Shown here piece after piece: positions 25,906 to 35,227 of a stretch of DNA of 64,000 bases. The notes beneath the pieces are model-generated. The model searched no databases and was not told the DNA's origin. It saw only the letters and a program-made list of their open reading frames with translations. The stretch lies in contig NZ_RBLG01000003.1 in the NCBI RefSeq assembly GCF_003634585.1, positions 1 through 64,000 of the forward strand, read 5' to 3'. Origin of the DNA: Gillisia mitskevichiae (GTDB lineage Bacteria > Bacteroidota > Bacteroidia > Flavobacteriales > Flavobacteriaceae). Position 1 is the stretch's first letter; every line of letters begins with the position of its first letter. A program made the position numbers and the translations under genes.

Positions 25906-26612
25906 TTAATCTATAATAAGTTCAATCCCGGCTTTCTCAGCCTTGTATTTTATTTTAGTGGTCAGCTCATAATAACTCCAATTTCTAGGACAAATTCCTC
26001 CTCTTTGGCAATGCCTATCTTATTTTCCTGGTTTATTAAAATTAGCGTTTCTGCTTGGTGTTTCACACAGAAATCAATTAATTTCCGGCTGTATAGGTGG
26101 AGGCGATGACTAACATAATTCTTTTCCTTTTCATGGAATCTTTGCACTGCTTTTGTTTTTCTTTTACGTCCTTGTCCTGATCTGGAAAAAGTAGCTCCTT
26201 CCTCTGCCCTTTTCCGTGCAGCCTGTAGGGCTAACCTCCGATATAATAACTCTTCCCTGGTACCAATGCTAAGTTTTGTCATTCCGATTTTTACAACAAT
26301 CGGGTATTCAAGGGATAAAGAAGCCTGGGCAATAACATCCGGTTTCAGGGTATGCCTTTCCTTTTCAATTTCAAAAACCGCCAGTAAATAGGTTTTATTA
26401 TCTTTCAGTTGAATCTGCGAGGCGCATAGCTTAGTTTCGCCTGCTACTAACCGCTCTAGCAGTCTACGTTTATCGGTGTAATCTTTTCCTAAGTAGGTTT
26501 TCATAGGAACTGAAAATAAACGAAAACAGAATGCTTTTTTCTCTTCGTTATAGGTTAATCCACTGATACCTTCCATATCAAAAGGAAAAGCCAGATCTCT
26601 TTTGAAAATCAT
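25906..26612 (-). pseudogene. TnpB/Cas12f-like protein, catalytic residues missing, frameshifted
   Basis: The frame starts ATG at 26612 (a TTG precedes it; an in-frame TAA lies just upstream). The first 95 residues match the WED-like strands of TnpB (YLGKDYTDKRRLLERLVAGE, LCASQIQLKDNKTYLLAVFE). A RuvC-like core follows. The RuvC-I position reads ASLSLEYP where active enzymes have a GIDLG-type motif (Asp replaced by Ser), and the RuvC-II Glu is replaced in LILINQENK. A one-base deletion near 25990 shifts the frame: the conserved RNWSYYELTTKIKYKAEKAG continues in the next frame to a stop at 25906. The N-terminal recognition domain, zinc finger and RuvC-III are absent. It is either a decayed transposon gene or a nuclease-dead derivative that later broke. 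Confidence 0.65.
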
Positions 26613-26732
26613 CAATGAAGCTTACAGATAACTTAACTAAACTAGTAACATTGTACAATTTTTGGTGATAATGATAGGTCGACTACCAGCTCAGACACCT
26701 GTTTCCTACAGCGTCCTGACGTATGACAGATG

Positions 26733-26849
26733 CTATTGGATCCCGATCATATATGAGATCGTTTGTATCATATAGTAGAAATGATCTTGGGTCAGTACAT
26801 GACTTCCTTTTAAATCATAGGCATAAATTTCTTCATTTTTAATTGACAT
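26733..26849 (-). CDS. Possible small ORF upstream of the TnpB-like gene
   Basis: A 38-codon frame from ATG at 26849 to TAG, beginning MSIKNEEIYAYDLKGSH and ending MIQTISYMIGIQ. It is protein-like and on the same strand as the TnpB-like remnant, but does not resemble a TnpB N-terminus. The rest of 26616-27031 holds only the promoter of the next operon. It could be another truncated gene at this junction. Confidence 0.25.
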   Translation of the reverse strand: MSIKNEEIYAYDLKGSHVLTQDHFYYMIQTISYMIGIQ

Positions 26850-26959
26850 GATCCTATTTGATCAGAACGAAAACAACCGGTTCTAGTGGGGGCATCCTAC
26901 CATTAAAAAAAAAATTCATTTTTACTGGAGACTAATTGAGAAAAAACAATAAAACTATT

Positions 26960-26990
26960 TTTGTATCATAGTTTCCTTTGTTTACCTTTG
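26960..26990 (+). promoter_or_regulatory. Consensus promoter of the first RND efflux operon
   Basis: TTTG at 26960-26963, a 19-base spacer and TACCTTTG at 26983-26990 exactly fit the Bacteroidetes consensus. The first ATG follows 41 bases later. No clear palindromic TetR operator is visible around it. Confidence 0.75.
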
Positions 26991-27031
26991 CGCCTGATTT
27001 CAGAAAAGCAGAAATTAAAAATAAAGTTTAA

Positions 27032-28372
27032 ATGAAAAAAATACTGATATGTTTTCTTCTGGTAACGAGCCTTTCTTCTGGGCAGGAACCAGTTATTTTA
27101 AGCCTGCCAGAGGCTGTTTCTTATGCTTTAGATCATAAAGCCGAAGCAGAAAAAGCACGTCTGGATATTATTAAGGCCAATGCGCAAATCGCCGAAGTAA
27201 GATCTAACGCACTGCCACATCTTAACGGAAGTGCAAATACATCTTATAATCCTCTTTTGCAGGAGAATATCCTGCCCGGGGAATTTTTTGGAAGGCCGGG
27301 CGAAGATATAGCTGTGGCATTTGGAAGAAAATGGAACTCGACTGCCACGGTACAATTGACGCAAACGTTGTTTAACCAGGCGGTGTTTACCGGCCTTAAA
27401 GCGGCCAGATCCACAAAGGAATTTTATCAACTGAATGCACAGCTTACGAACGAAGAAATTATTGAAAAGGTTGCAACTGCATACTATCAGGTATATCAAA
27501 CCCTGCAAATGCTTGAAAATGTGGAGAGCAATCTGAAGCTAACAGAGCAAACTGTTGAAATCGTAAAAGGCCTTTATGAAACCGGACTGGCAAAAAAGAT
27601 TGATTATGACAGAAGTAGAGTGGCATTGAATAATCTTATCGCAAACAGGCAGCGGATGATTAATGCCGTTGAGCTGAGAGAAAATGCCCTGAAATTTATG
27701 ATTGGGATGTCTATTAGTCAGGAAATAAAACTACCAGAACAAAATTTTCAGCCTTCATTACTACCCAATGAAAGTCTGGAAATGACTGACAGAACAGAGC
27801 TTCAATTGTTGGCAAAGCAGATCGAGCTTTTAAACTGGCAGAAAAAAGCGACCCTTGCCGAATATTATCCTTCGGCATCTCTTTCCGCTAATTATGGCTG
27901 GCTTGGCCAGGGTGACGAGGTACCCATTTGGAACGGTGAAGATAAAGGCGTTTTCTGGTCAGATCTTGCATCTGTTGGAATCAACATCAGAATTCCCATT
28001 TTTAACGGTTTTGCTACCAAATCCAGGGTAAAACAAAACCAGATCGACATTGAAAAGGCGCAGGCAGATTTTCAGGAAACGGAACTTGCTTTACAACTGG
28101 CCTATAGCAATGCTGTTGCACAGCTAGAGAACAGTTTTATCACCATAGAAACCCAGGTAGAAAATGTAGAGCTTGCGCGGGAAGTGCTCGAAGACAGTCA
28201 AAACAATTATGAATTGGGACTGGCCACACTAAATGATCTTTTAGATGCTGAAAGAGATTGGGCTACAGCCAAAAATAACTTAACCAATGCCCGCCTTGAC
28301 TATAAATTAGCCGAAGTAGAAGTATTAAAGTCACAGGGGAAAATAGAAATACTAAAAGAAAATAAGCTTTAA
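27032..28372 (+). CDS. TolC family outer-membrane efflux protein
   Basis: A 446-residue protein with a signal peptide (residues about 1-17) and the duplicated alpha-barrel layout of TolC proteins. Repeated signatures are the helical stretches around LRLDIIKANAQIAEVRS-like segments and DYDRSRVALNNL in the first half, and LQLAYSNAVAQLEN with LATLNDLLDAERDW in the second. It forms the outer-membrane exit duct of the RND pump encoded next. One base separates its stop from the adaptor start. The order OMP-adaptor-pump-regulator is unusual; the regulator is last. Confidence 0.92.
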   Translation: MKKILICFLLVTSLSSGQEPVILSLPEAVSYALDHKAEAEKARLDIIKANAQIAEVRSNALPHLNGSANTSYNPLLQENILPGEFFGRPGEDIAVAFGRKWNSTATVQLTQTLFNQAVFTGLKAARSTKEFYQLNAQLTNEEIIEKVATAYYQVYQTLQMLENVESNLKLTEQTVEIVKGLYETGLAKKIDYDRSRVALNNLIANRQRMINAVELRENALKFMIGMSISQEIKLPEQNFQPSLLPNESLEMTDRTELQLLAKQIELLNWQKKATLAEYYPSASLSANYGWLGQGDEVPIWNGEDKGVFWSDLASVGINIRIPIFNGFATKSRVKQNQIDIEKAQADFQETELALQLAYSNAVAQLENSFITIETQVENVELAREVLEDSQNNYELGLATLNDLLDAERDWATAKNNLTNARLDYKLAEVEVLKSQGKIEILKENKL

Positions 28373-28373
28373 G

Positions 28374-29429
28374 ATGAAAAAGAAATCAATCATAACCATT
28401 GTAGTGCTAATCGGCGTCGCCGTAGCTTTCTTCCTGATCCTGCAAAACAATAAAAAAAATAATGAAGAAGAACTGGAAATAGTTGCTCAGAAAAATTCAG
28501 AAGTAGCTGTAAGAACTGCCACTGTTCAAAAAGAAAGCCTTAGTGGAATGTTTACTGTAAATGGCACTTTTGACGCTCAGACAAGGGTGAAAATTTCAGC
28601 CGAAATGAATGGACAGGTTGTGGCTATTTATGTTGAGGAAGGAAGCCGGGTTAAAGAGGGACAGGTTGTTGCAAAGCTTTCTGGTGATAAGACTAATGTA
28701 AACGTGACCAATGCAAAAGCCAATCTTGATAACGCCATTTCCAATTTGAATAGATTTGAAGCAGCTTTTAAAACGGGAGGCGTAACCGCAGCACAACTGG
28801 ATCAGGCAAGGTTGCAGGTAGAAAATGCGAGAGCACAGTATCAATCTGCACAAATAAGTTCCGGAGATACCAACATCCGATCTAAAATCAGCGGAATTGT
28901 AAATGAAAAAATGGTAGAAGCAGGAATGGTTATAGCTCCTGGCACTCCCATCCTAGAAGTAGTGGATATTTCTTCCCTTAAATTACGTGTAGAGGTAGAT
29001 GAAGCTTTGGTAAGCCAGTTACACATGGGCGAGGTTGTAAAAATGGTGCCCAGCGTGACCAAAGATACCATTAGTGGTAAGATCAGTTTCATTGCGCCTG
29101 CCTCTAATGGAGCCCTTAAGTTTCCTGTGGAAATTACTGTGGCCAATTCTGAAGGAACTTTAAGAGCAGGAATGTATGCTACTGCAGTATTTAACGAAGC
29201 AGGGCTGGATAATATTTTGACCATCCCAAGAGAAGCATTTGTAGGTAGTGTAAGTGATAATAAAATATTTCTTGTAAAAGATAGTATCGCACAGCTTACC
29301 ACCATTAAGACAGGTATAAATTATGGCGATAAGGTTCAGGTTACCAACGGCCTTTCTGAGGGTGACGTGATCGTGACCAGTGGACAAATCAATCTTACTG
29401 ACAATGCTGCGGTGAGAATCATAAAATAA
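28374..29429 (+). CDS. RND periplasmic adaptor (HlyD/AcrA family)
   Basis: A 351-residue membrane-fusion protein with an N-terminal transmembrane anchor (about 6-24) rather than a lipobox. The lipoyl half-motif GQVVAIYVEEGSRVKEGQVVAKL, a short hairpin (about 105-155) and IRSKISGIVNEKMVEAGMVI follow, then the beta-barrel and membrane-proximal domains. It bridges pump and TolC protein. It is translationally linked to both neighbours (gaps of 1 and 10 bases). Confidence 0.93.
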   Translation: MKKKSIITIVVLIGVAVAFFLILQNNKKNNEEELEIVAQKNSEVAVRTATVQKESLSGMFTVNGTFDAQTRVKISAEMNGQVVAIYVEEGSRVKEGQVVAKLSGDKTNVNVTNAKANLDNAISNLNRFEAAFKTGGVTAAQLDQARLQVENARAQYQSAQISSGDTNIRSKISGIVNEKMVEAGMVIAPGTPILEVVDISSLKLRVEVDEALVSQLHMGEVVKMVPSVTKDTISGKISFIAPASNGALKFPVEITVANSEGTLRAGMYATAVFNEAGLDNILTIPREAFVGSVSDNKIFLVKDSIAQLTTIKTGINYGDKVQVTNGLSEGDVIVTSGQINLTDNAAVRIIK

Positions 29430-29439
29430 AGAAAAACAA

Positions 29440-32400
29440 ATGAAATTAGCAGAATTATCTATAAAAAGGCCTAGCCTTGTAATTGTAATGCTAGCATTAC
29501 TAATTATTGGTGGTCTTTTTAGCTATAGCCAACTCAGCTATGAGTTGATCCCAAAATTTGAAGTAAAGGTGGTTACCGTCATGACCGTTTATCCCGGTGC
29601 TGCTCCTGCCGAGGTGGAAAACACCGTTTCCCGTAAAATAGAAGATGCAGTGTCTTCCCTTGAGAGCATTAAAAAGATCCAGTCGAAATCTTTTGAAAGC
29701 CTGTCGTTGGTGACTATTGAATTTGAAAACGAAGCGGATGTCGATTTTTCGCTCAATGAAGCACAGCGAAAAATAAACGCCATTCGCTCTGATCTTCCTG
29801 ATGACATAGAGGAACCTTCGCTCTCACAGTTCTCAATTTCAGATCTACCTATAATGAGTATGGGAGTAACCGCAAATCTCACAGAAAGTGAACTTTATGA
29901 TCTAATTGATGAAAAAATAGAACCTGCCTTTTCACGGCTTCGGGGTGTCGCTCAGGTGAATCTTGTGGGAGGACAGGAAAGAGAAATCAGGGTAAATTTG
30001 GATCCTGACAGGCTTCAGGGCTACGGGCTTACCGTTCCAATGGTGCAGCAAATAATAAGTGCTTCAAACCTGGATTTTCCTACTGGAAACCTTACAACCA
30101 GAGAGAATACTACACTTATCCGCCTCTCTGGAAAAATTCAGTCTGTAGAGGAGCTGAGAAATCTTACAATAGCTTCTCAAAACGGACAGAATATTAAACT
30201 TTCTGATGTTGCTGAAGTTCAGGATACGCAAAAGGAAGTAGAAAAGATTGCACGTATTGATCGTCAAAATACCATATTACTTCAGGTTCAAAAACAAACC
30301 GATGCGAATGCGGTGACTGTAAGTGAACTTGTCCAGGAGAAAATTGATGAAATGGAGCAGCAATATGCCGAGCAGGGAATACAGATAACAATAGCAGATG
30401 ATTCTTCAGAATTTACACTTGAAGCGGCAAATTCAGTAATAAAAGATTTATTTATCGCTATTGCACTTGTAGCATTCATAATGCTTTTCTTCCTGCATAG
30501 CTATCGAAATGCCCTTATCGTAATGGTTTCCATTCCTACTTCGCTTATTGCCACTTTTATAGGAATGTATTTGATGGGATACACCCTCAACCTGATGAGC
30601 TTACTCGCACTTTCCCTGGTAGTGGGAATCCTGGTGGATGATGCCATTGTGGTTATCGAAAATATACACCGCCATATGGAGATGGGTAAAAATAAAATTC
30701 GTGCCGCATATGACGGTGCTTCAGAAATTGGGTTTACGGTAACAGCGATCACTTTGGTTATCGTGGTGGTTTTCCTCCCTATTGCGATGAGTACGGGCCT
30801 TGTGGCAAATATTATTGCGCAATTTTGTGTCACTGTAATTATAGCAACCCTCTTGTCCCTGTTGGTTTCCTTTACTGTAGTGCCATGGTTATTTTCCAGA
30901 TATGGAAAACTGGAGCTTATAACTGATAAATCTTTCTTCGGAAAGATAATAAATAAGTTCGAAGCAGGGATTTCCTGGTTTACTGCAGAAGTAACAAATA
31001 TCCTGAATTGGTCTCTTGACAATAAGATTAAGACTTTTCTGGTAGTGATTGGTTTATTTGTAAGTTCTATTGCTCTTGTTGCAATGGGCTATATTGGATC
31101 TGATTTCTTTCCGGAAACAGATAGGGGAGAGTTTCTTGTTCAGTTAGAAATTGATAAAGATGCCTCCATTGAAGAAACCAACTTTATCACTCAACAAGCA
31201 GAAGCTTACCTACAGGACATGCCACAAGTGGAGAGTCTTCTTACCACCGTTGGCCAGTCCAGTAGTGGGGGAATGGGCGCTGCGCAGGCTACCACTAATA
31301 AATCTGAGATCAATGTTACTTTAGTTGACAGATCTGAAAGAGAAGATAAAACCAATGTCTTTTCTGCTAAATTACAACGTGCTCTTGAGCAGAAACTAGT
31401 GGGTGCTGAAGTAACTGTCGTCCCAGTGGGAATAATGGGGGCCGAGGCCGCCCCACTCCAAATGACTGTTACTGGTAATTCATTTGAAGAAGCTTTCGCC
31501 TATGCTCAGGCTGCTGAGGAAGTCTTACGTACTGTGGATGGTGCCACCGAAGTGGAGACAAGTGTGGAAGAAGGCAATCCTGAAATCTCGGTAAGTGCAG
31601 ACAGGGATAAAATGGCTTCCCTGGGATTAAATGTAGCCACAGTTGGGCAAACTTTGCGCACAGCGTTTAGTGGCAATACAGACAATAAATTTAGAACCGG
31701 AGACAACGAGTATGACATTAATATTATTTTTGATGAAGCAGCGAGAAATGATATAGAAGATGTAAGAAATATCCAGTTTGTTAATAACAGTGGGCAAAGG
31801 ATTAATTTGGCCCAGTTTGCAGATATTAATTATGAATCTGGCCCTTCCCTGCTTGAGCGTTACGACCGTTCGCCCTCTGTAACCGTTTCGGCACAAACAG
31901 TAGGTAAAACTACGGGAGCAGTGGCCCAGGAGTGGGAAGAAAAACTTGGGAATATCGAGCAGCCTAAAGGTGTGGAATGGACCTGGGGCGGAGATATGGA
32001 GCGCCAGAGCGAAGGTTTTGGTACGCTGGGAATTGCCTTACTGGCAGCTATTATGTTGGTTTACATGATCATGGTGGTTCTTTATGATGATTTCGTGAAG
32101 CCGTTTATAGTGCTGTTCTCTATCCCTCTATCCTTCATTGGAGCATTATGGGCACTGGCTCTTACCAACCAAAGTTTAAACATTTTTACCATTTTGGGTA
32201 TAATAATGCTTATTGGGTTGGTTGCTAAAAACGCGATTTTATTAGTAGATTTTGCCAATCATAGGCTGGACCATGGAGAAAAAATAAGAACAGCTTTAAT
32301 CCAGGCAAACCATGCGAGGCTGCGTCCAATTTTAATGACGACCATTGCCATGGTTTTCGGGATGCTTCCTATTGCACTGGCCTCGGGAGCTGCTGCGGAG

Positions 32401-32601
32401 ATGAATAATGGTCTGGCAATCGTAATTATTGGAGGATTATTATCATCGTTATTCCTTACCCTTATAATTGTACCGGTGGTATATATGATTTTTGTACGCC
32501 TGGAGGAGAAATTCTCTTCTAAGGAGGAAAAGAATTATGAGGAGCTGATGGTAGCAGATTATGAGCACATTCATCCTGAACAAGAATTAGAATTTGATTA
32601 A
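29440..32601 (+). CDS. RND efflux pump (AcrB/HAE1 type)
   Basis: A 1053-residue inner-membrane pump driven by the proton gradient. The first helix (about 10-30) is followed by the porter loop with VYPGAAPAEVENTVSRKIE. Proton-relay aspartates are in TM4 (VVGILVDDAIVVIENIHRH). The second half repeats the design, with VAKNAILLVDFANHRL before TM11. Its length and lack of HME-type charged residues in TM4 suggest export of drugs, detergents or other hydrophobic compounds rather than metals. Actual substrates are unknown. Confidence 0.93.
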   Translation: MKLAELSIKRPSLVIVMLALLIIGGLFSYSQLSYELIPKFEVKVVTVMTVYPGAAPAEVENTVSRKIEDAVSSLESIKKIQSKSFESLSLVTIEFENEADVDFSLNEAQRKINAIRSDLPDDIEEPSLSQFSISDLPIMSMGVTANLTESELYDLIDEKIEPAFSRLRGVAQVNLVGGQEREIRVNLDPDRLQGYGLTVPMVQQIISASNLDFPTGNLTTRENTTLIRLSGKIQSVEELRNLTIASQNGQNIKLSDVAEVQDTQKEVEKIARIDRQNTILLQVQKQTDANAVTVSELVQEKIDEMEQQYAEQGIQITIADDSSEFTLEAANSVIKDLFIAIALVAFIMLFFLHSYRNALIVMVSIPTSLIATFIGMYLMGYTLNLMSLLALSLVVGILVDDAIVVIENIHRHMEMGKNKIRAAYDGASEIGFTVTAITLVIVVVFLPIAMSTGLVANIIAQFCVTVIIATLLSLLVSFTVVPWLFSRYGKLELITDKSFFGKIINKFEAGISWFTAEVTNILNWSLDNKIKTFLVVIGLFVSSIALVAMGYIGSDFFPETDRGEFLVQLEIDKDASIEETNFITQQAEAYLQDMPQVESLLTTVGQSSSGGMGAAQATTNKSEINVTLVDRSEREDKTNVFSAKLQRALEQKLVGAEVTVVPVGIMGAEAAPLQMTVTGNSFEEAFAYAQAAEEVLRTVDGATEVETSVEEGNPEISVSADRDKMASLGLNVATVGQTLRTAFSGNTDNKFRTGDNEYDINIIFDEAARNDIEDVRNIQFVNNSGQRINLAQFADINYESGPSLLERYDRSPSVTVSAQTVGKTTGAVAQEWEEKLGNIEQPKGVEWTWGGDMERQSEGFGTLGIALLAAIMLVYMIMVVLYDDFVKPFIVLFSIPLSFIGALWALALTNQSLNIFTILGIIMLIGLVAKNAILLVDFANHRLDHGEKIRTALIQANHARLRPILMTTIAMVFGMLPIALASGAAAEMNNGLAIVIIGGLLSSLFLTLIIVPVVYMIFVRLEEKFSSKEEKNYEELMVADYEHIHPEQELEFD

Positions 32602-32609
32602 AAAGTAAA

Positions 32610-32643
32610 AGCTGATTGTTAAAGGGCAGTCAGCTCCTTTTTT
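32610..32643 (+). terminator. Terminator-like hairpin between pump and TetR gene
   Basis: Stem AGCTGATTGT / GCAGTCAGCT (two wobble pairs) followed by CCTTTTTT. It lies between the RND gene and the tetR gene 43 bases on, so it probably lowers tetR expression without fully separating it. Confidence 0.65.
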
Positions 32644-32685
32644 ATAAATACCAGATACCTAATAAAATTTTTAAAACCAGAACAT

Positions 32686-33285
32686 ATGGTGAAAGATATT
32701 GAATTACTAGAGAAGGTAGCAGATCTTTTCATCTACTACGGAGCCAAGACAGTGACCATGGATGACATAGCCCAGGAACTAAAAATTTCTAAAAAGACGT
32801 TGTACCAGAAATATAAAAATAAGGAAGTTCTGCTGGAAGAGGTGCTAACCTATAAGTTGGAAAAAGTTCTTTTAAAGATGAGAAATCTTGATGAAACCAT
32901 AGATAACGCCGTGGAAAGGATGTTTGCCAGAGATGAGGATATTGAAAGAGCTTCAAGAACTAACGATTCCATTATGCTAAGGCAGCTAATAAAATATTAT
33001 CCCAGGATATTTAATAGACATATGCTGTATTTTTCTGAAAAACTTTCGGAAATTCTTGTGCATAATATTGAAAGAGGTAGAAAACAGGGACTCTACAGGG
33101 AAGATTTTGATGCTAATCTATATTCAAAACTTTATTTTCAATTAACGATGACCTATGATAATTCACCTTTTTTGGATACCACTGAAATATCCAGGGCCCA
33201 CTATCAGCATGAGTCGTTAATGTTTTATATGAATGCTATAACTAATGAAAAAGGTAAGGTAAAAATGAAAAGCATTATTTCTTAG
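32686..33285 (+). CDS. TetR family regulator of the RND operon
   Basis: A 199-residue regulator. The N-terminal helix-turn-helix is VADLFIYYGAKTVTMDDIAQELKISKKTLYQKYKNKEVLLEEV. The ligand-binding domain follows. Its HTH is clearly similar to that of the TetR protein at 43637 (both have (S/T)MDDIA and ISKKTLY). Being the last gene of the efflux operon, it is the likely local repressor, which would give feedback control of its own transcript. Confidence 0.85.
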   Translation: MVKDIELLEKVADLFIYYGAKTVTMDDIAQELKISKKTLYQKYKNKEVLLEEVLTYKLEKVLLKMRNLDETIDNAVERMFARDEDIERASRTNDSIMLRQLIKYYPRIFNRHMLYFSEKLSEILVHNIERGRKQGLYREDFDANLYSKLYFQLTMTYDNSPFLDTTEISRAHYQHESLMFYMNAITNEKGKVKMKSIIS

Positions 33286-33362
33286 ATCATCTAAGTGCCA
33301 AAAAACCGCTAAGAAATTTAATTTTCGATAATGTAAGCTTAGCCTTAGCCTATAGTGAGTAT

Positions 33363-34223
33363 CTATGAGCTCAATTTCCATCTTTTGTGACTCCATAACC
33401 ATAATTCAGGACTTTTTCTTATGGAACTTTCCAAAAGTTTAATATAATTATCTATAATACTGCTTGTCTCCGTCTTTTCGACAATATGAAACTGTAACTC
33501 GTAATGTCCTCTTTTTATTTTTCTAAAATTTGGAAAAACCACGGCGGGTCCAGTTCTATCGGCGATTTTTTCTGCACCGGTCAAAAAAGCTGTTTCCCTA
33601 TTCATAAATTCTTTCCATATTTTTGCCTGTTTTCGTTTGGGGCTTTGATCACCTATTATACAGTTCATTACGGATAGGTTTTCATTCTTCTGTCTTATGA
33701 TAGTCCTGTATCCTTTTTTCGCCGCTATACATTTTACCCCGAATCGTTCTCTTATAGTTAAAAACAGTTCATTGAAATATCCATTTTTTAATGGTTTGTA
33801 AAAAGTATATGAAGGAATTTGAAAATATATTGGCAAGTACACTAACCACTCCCAATTTCCCTGATGTGCGGCATACATTAATATACTCTGGTGCTTTTTC
33901 TGAAAATCTAGTAACAATTCTGGATTACGTATAATTAATCGCTTTTTGATTTCTTTTTCACTTATTGTAAGTGTTTTAATAGCTTCTACTGCAATATCAC
34001 AAAGATGGTGATAGAATTTCTTTTCGATTATATTTATTTCGTATCCAGTTCTTTCTGGAAAAGCATTTACAAGATTATATCGAACTACCTTTTCTCTATA
34101 GCTAACAACTTTATAAACAATAATATATAAAACATCAGATATTAAATATAAAATAGGCATTGGTAATAGGGAGATCAAATAAAAGGGGAAAAATTTTAGA
34201 CGGGCAATGTGTGTTAACTTCAT
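33363..34223 (-). CDS. Lysophospholipid/lipid A acyltransferase family (LpxL/HtrB-like)
   Basis: A 286-residue membrane-associated acyltransferase that would add a secondary acyl chain to lipid A or a related lipid. A hydrophobic N-terminal segment (about 10-38) precedes the acyltransferase motif YAAHQGNWEWL (His120, Glu125, the HX4(D/E) motif). Later SPKRKQAKIWKEFMNRETAFLTGAE and WLWSHKRWK are typical of the family. It converges with the tetR gene and lies beyond the PAP2/cyclase/phospholipase operon on the same strand, in a lipid-modifying neighbourhood. Confidence 0.88.
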   Translation of the reverse strand: MKLTHIARLKFFPFYLISLLPMPILYLISDVLYIIVYKVVSYREKVVRYNLVNAFPERTGYEINIIEKKFYHHLCDIAVEAIKTLTISEKEIKKRLIIRNPELLLDFQKKHQSILMYAAHQGNWEWLVYLPIYFQIPSYTFYKPLKNGYFNELFLTIRERFGVKCIAAKKGYRTIIRQKNENLSVMNCIIGDQSPKRKQAKIWKEFMNRETAFLTGAEKIADRTGPAVVFPNFRKIKRGHYELQFHIVEKTETSSIIDNYIKLLESSIRKSPELWLWSHKRWKLSS

Positions 34224-34464
34224 ATGATTGAAATATTAGTATTATTAAATCCTTTCTAAGCTAATAACCATGGTTTTCCATATGATTTAATATCTTTTAT
34301 TAATATTAAGTTTGACTTATAAACCATCTTAATGATAGAATATTGTTTGGGTATTTTTTCAAAACATTCTCACAAATTCTTCTAATTTTTAATTAAAAAA
34401 TCAGAAAGTCCCACTTAATCCTACCCTTGCTAAGCTTATATTAAATTTTTAGCTTATCCTATTC

Positions 34465-35227
34465 TTAAAACCTTGGACATAATTTTTTTAGGTTTAGGTA
34501 ATTATCTATAGTATCAACTTCCAAAATACTTATAACCATGATGTGTCCCACATCCGTTAGCCAATGAGCTCCTGCCCAACACGCCGAAACTGGGGCAATC
34601 ATTCCCACTCCGTTAATTGTTGCTTTTAGCAATGGATTTAAATTGTTTCCTTATAGCATAGGCTGTGGTAAATGAAAGAATGGTGTGTCCAGAAGGGAAG
34701 CTATGGAAACCATCCTCTTTGCTAAAGGACTTGACAGAGCCTTTGCCTTCTCCGGCACCAGGACGGCCTCTTCCTACAGTTATTTTAGAAATGGTTTGAA
34801 TAAGGCCAGCTGTAGAGGCTGCTGAAATTAGCAAAACCCCAGTTTTTCGTATTTTTTGGTTTTTCGTTATCAAACCGTACAGATACACTACTCCATTTAT
34901 TGCGTAATTATTTTGTGGACTGCCATAATACCAGCCGAAGTCTTTTATTATTCCTGGAATATCTTTTTCTTGATTTTCAAACCATATATTAGACTCTTCG
35001 TCAATTAGATACAATGCTCCTGTACCTATTATTATAATTCCAGCTGTCAGAAAATTGTTTTTTTTCCATTTCAAAGGTTTTGTGTAGGTGGTAGTTAGTC
35101 CATTGAAAGTACTGACTCCATCATATTTTAAAAGTTCCAGTATAGTAGGAAGGCTGTCATTTTTTTTATTTTGGCTAAATAATAAAGACTGAAATACCAA
35201 AAAAGCGATAAGGTATATTTTTTTCAT
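34465..35227 (-). pseudogene. PAP2 family lipid phosphatase, frameshifted near the C-terminus
   Basis: The main frame (34613-35227, 204 residues) has a signal-type N-terminus, motif 1 with KITVGRGRPG and motif 2 FHSFPSGH, then ends KSIAKSNN. Motif 3, with the nucleophilic-relay His, is missing from it. In the next frame, right after the stop, ACWAGAHWLTDVGH supplies exactly that motif and the frame runs to a TAA at 34465. A single indel near 34615-34625 therefore splits the gene. PAP2 enzymes dephosphorylate phosphatidate, undecaprenyl-PP or lipid A 1-phosphate. The start overlaps the cyclase stop by 4 bases (ATGA). Confidence 0.75.

Noticed and set aside
25849-26109. Plus-strand ORF opposite the TnpB-like gene
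   Set aside because: It is a shadow of the minus-strand coding frame, with no signal or domain of its own.
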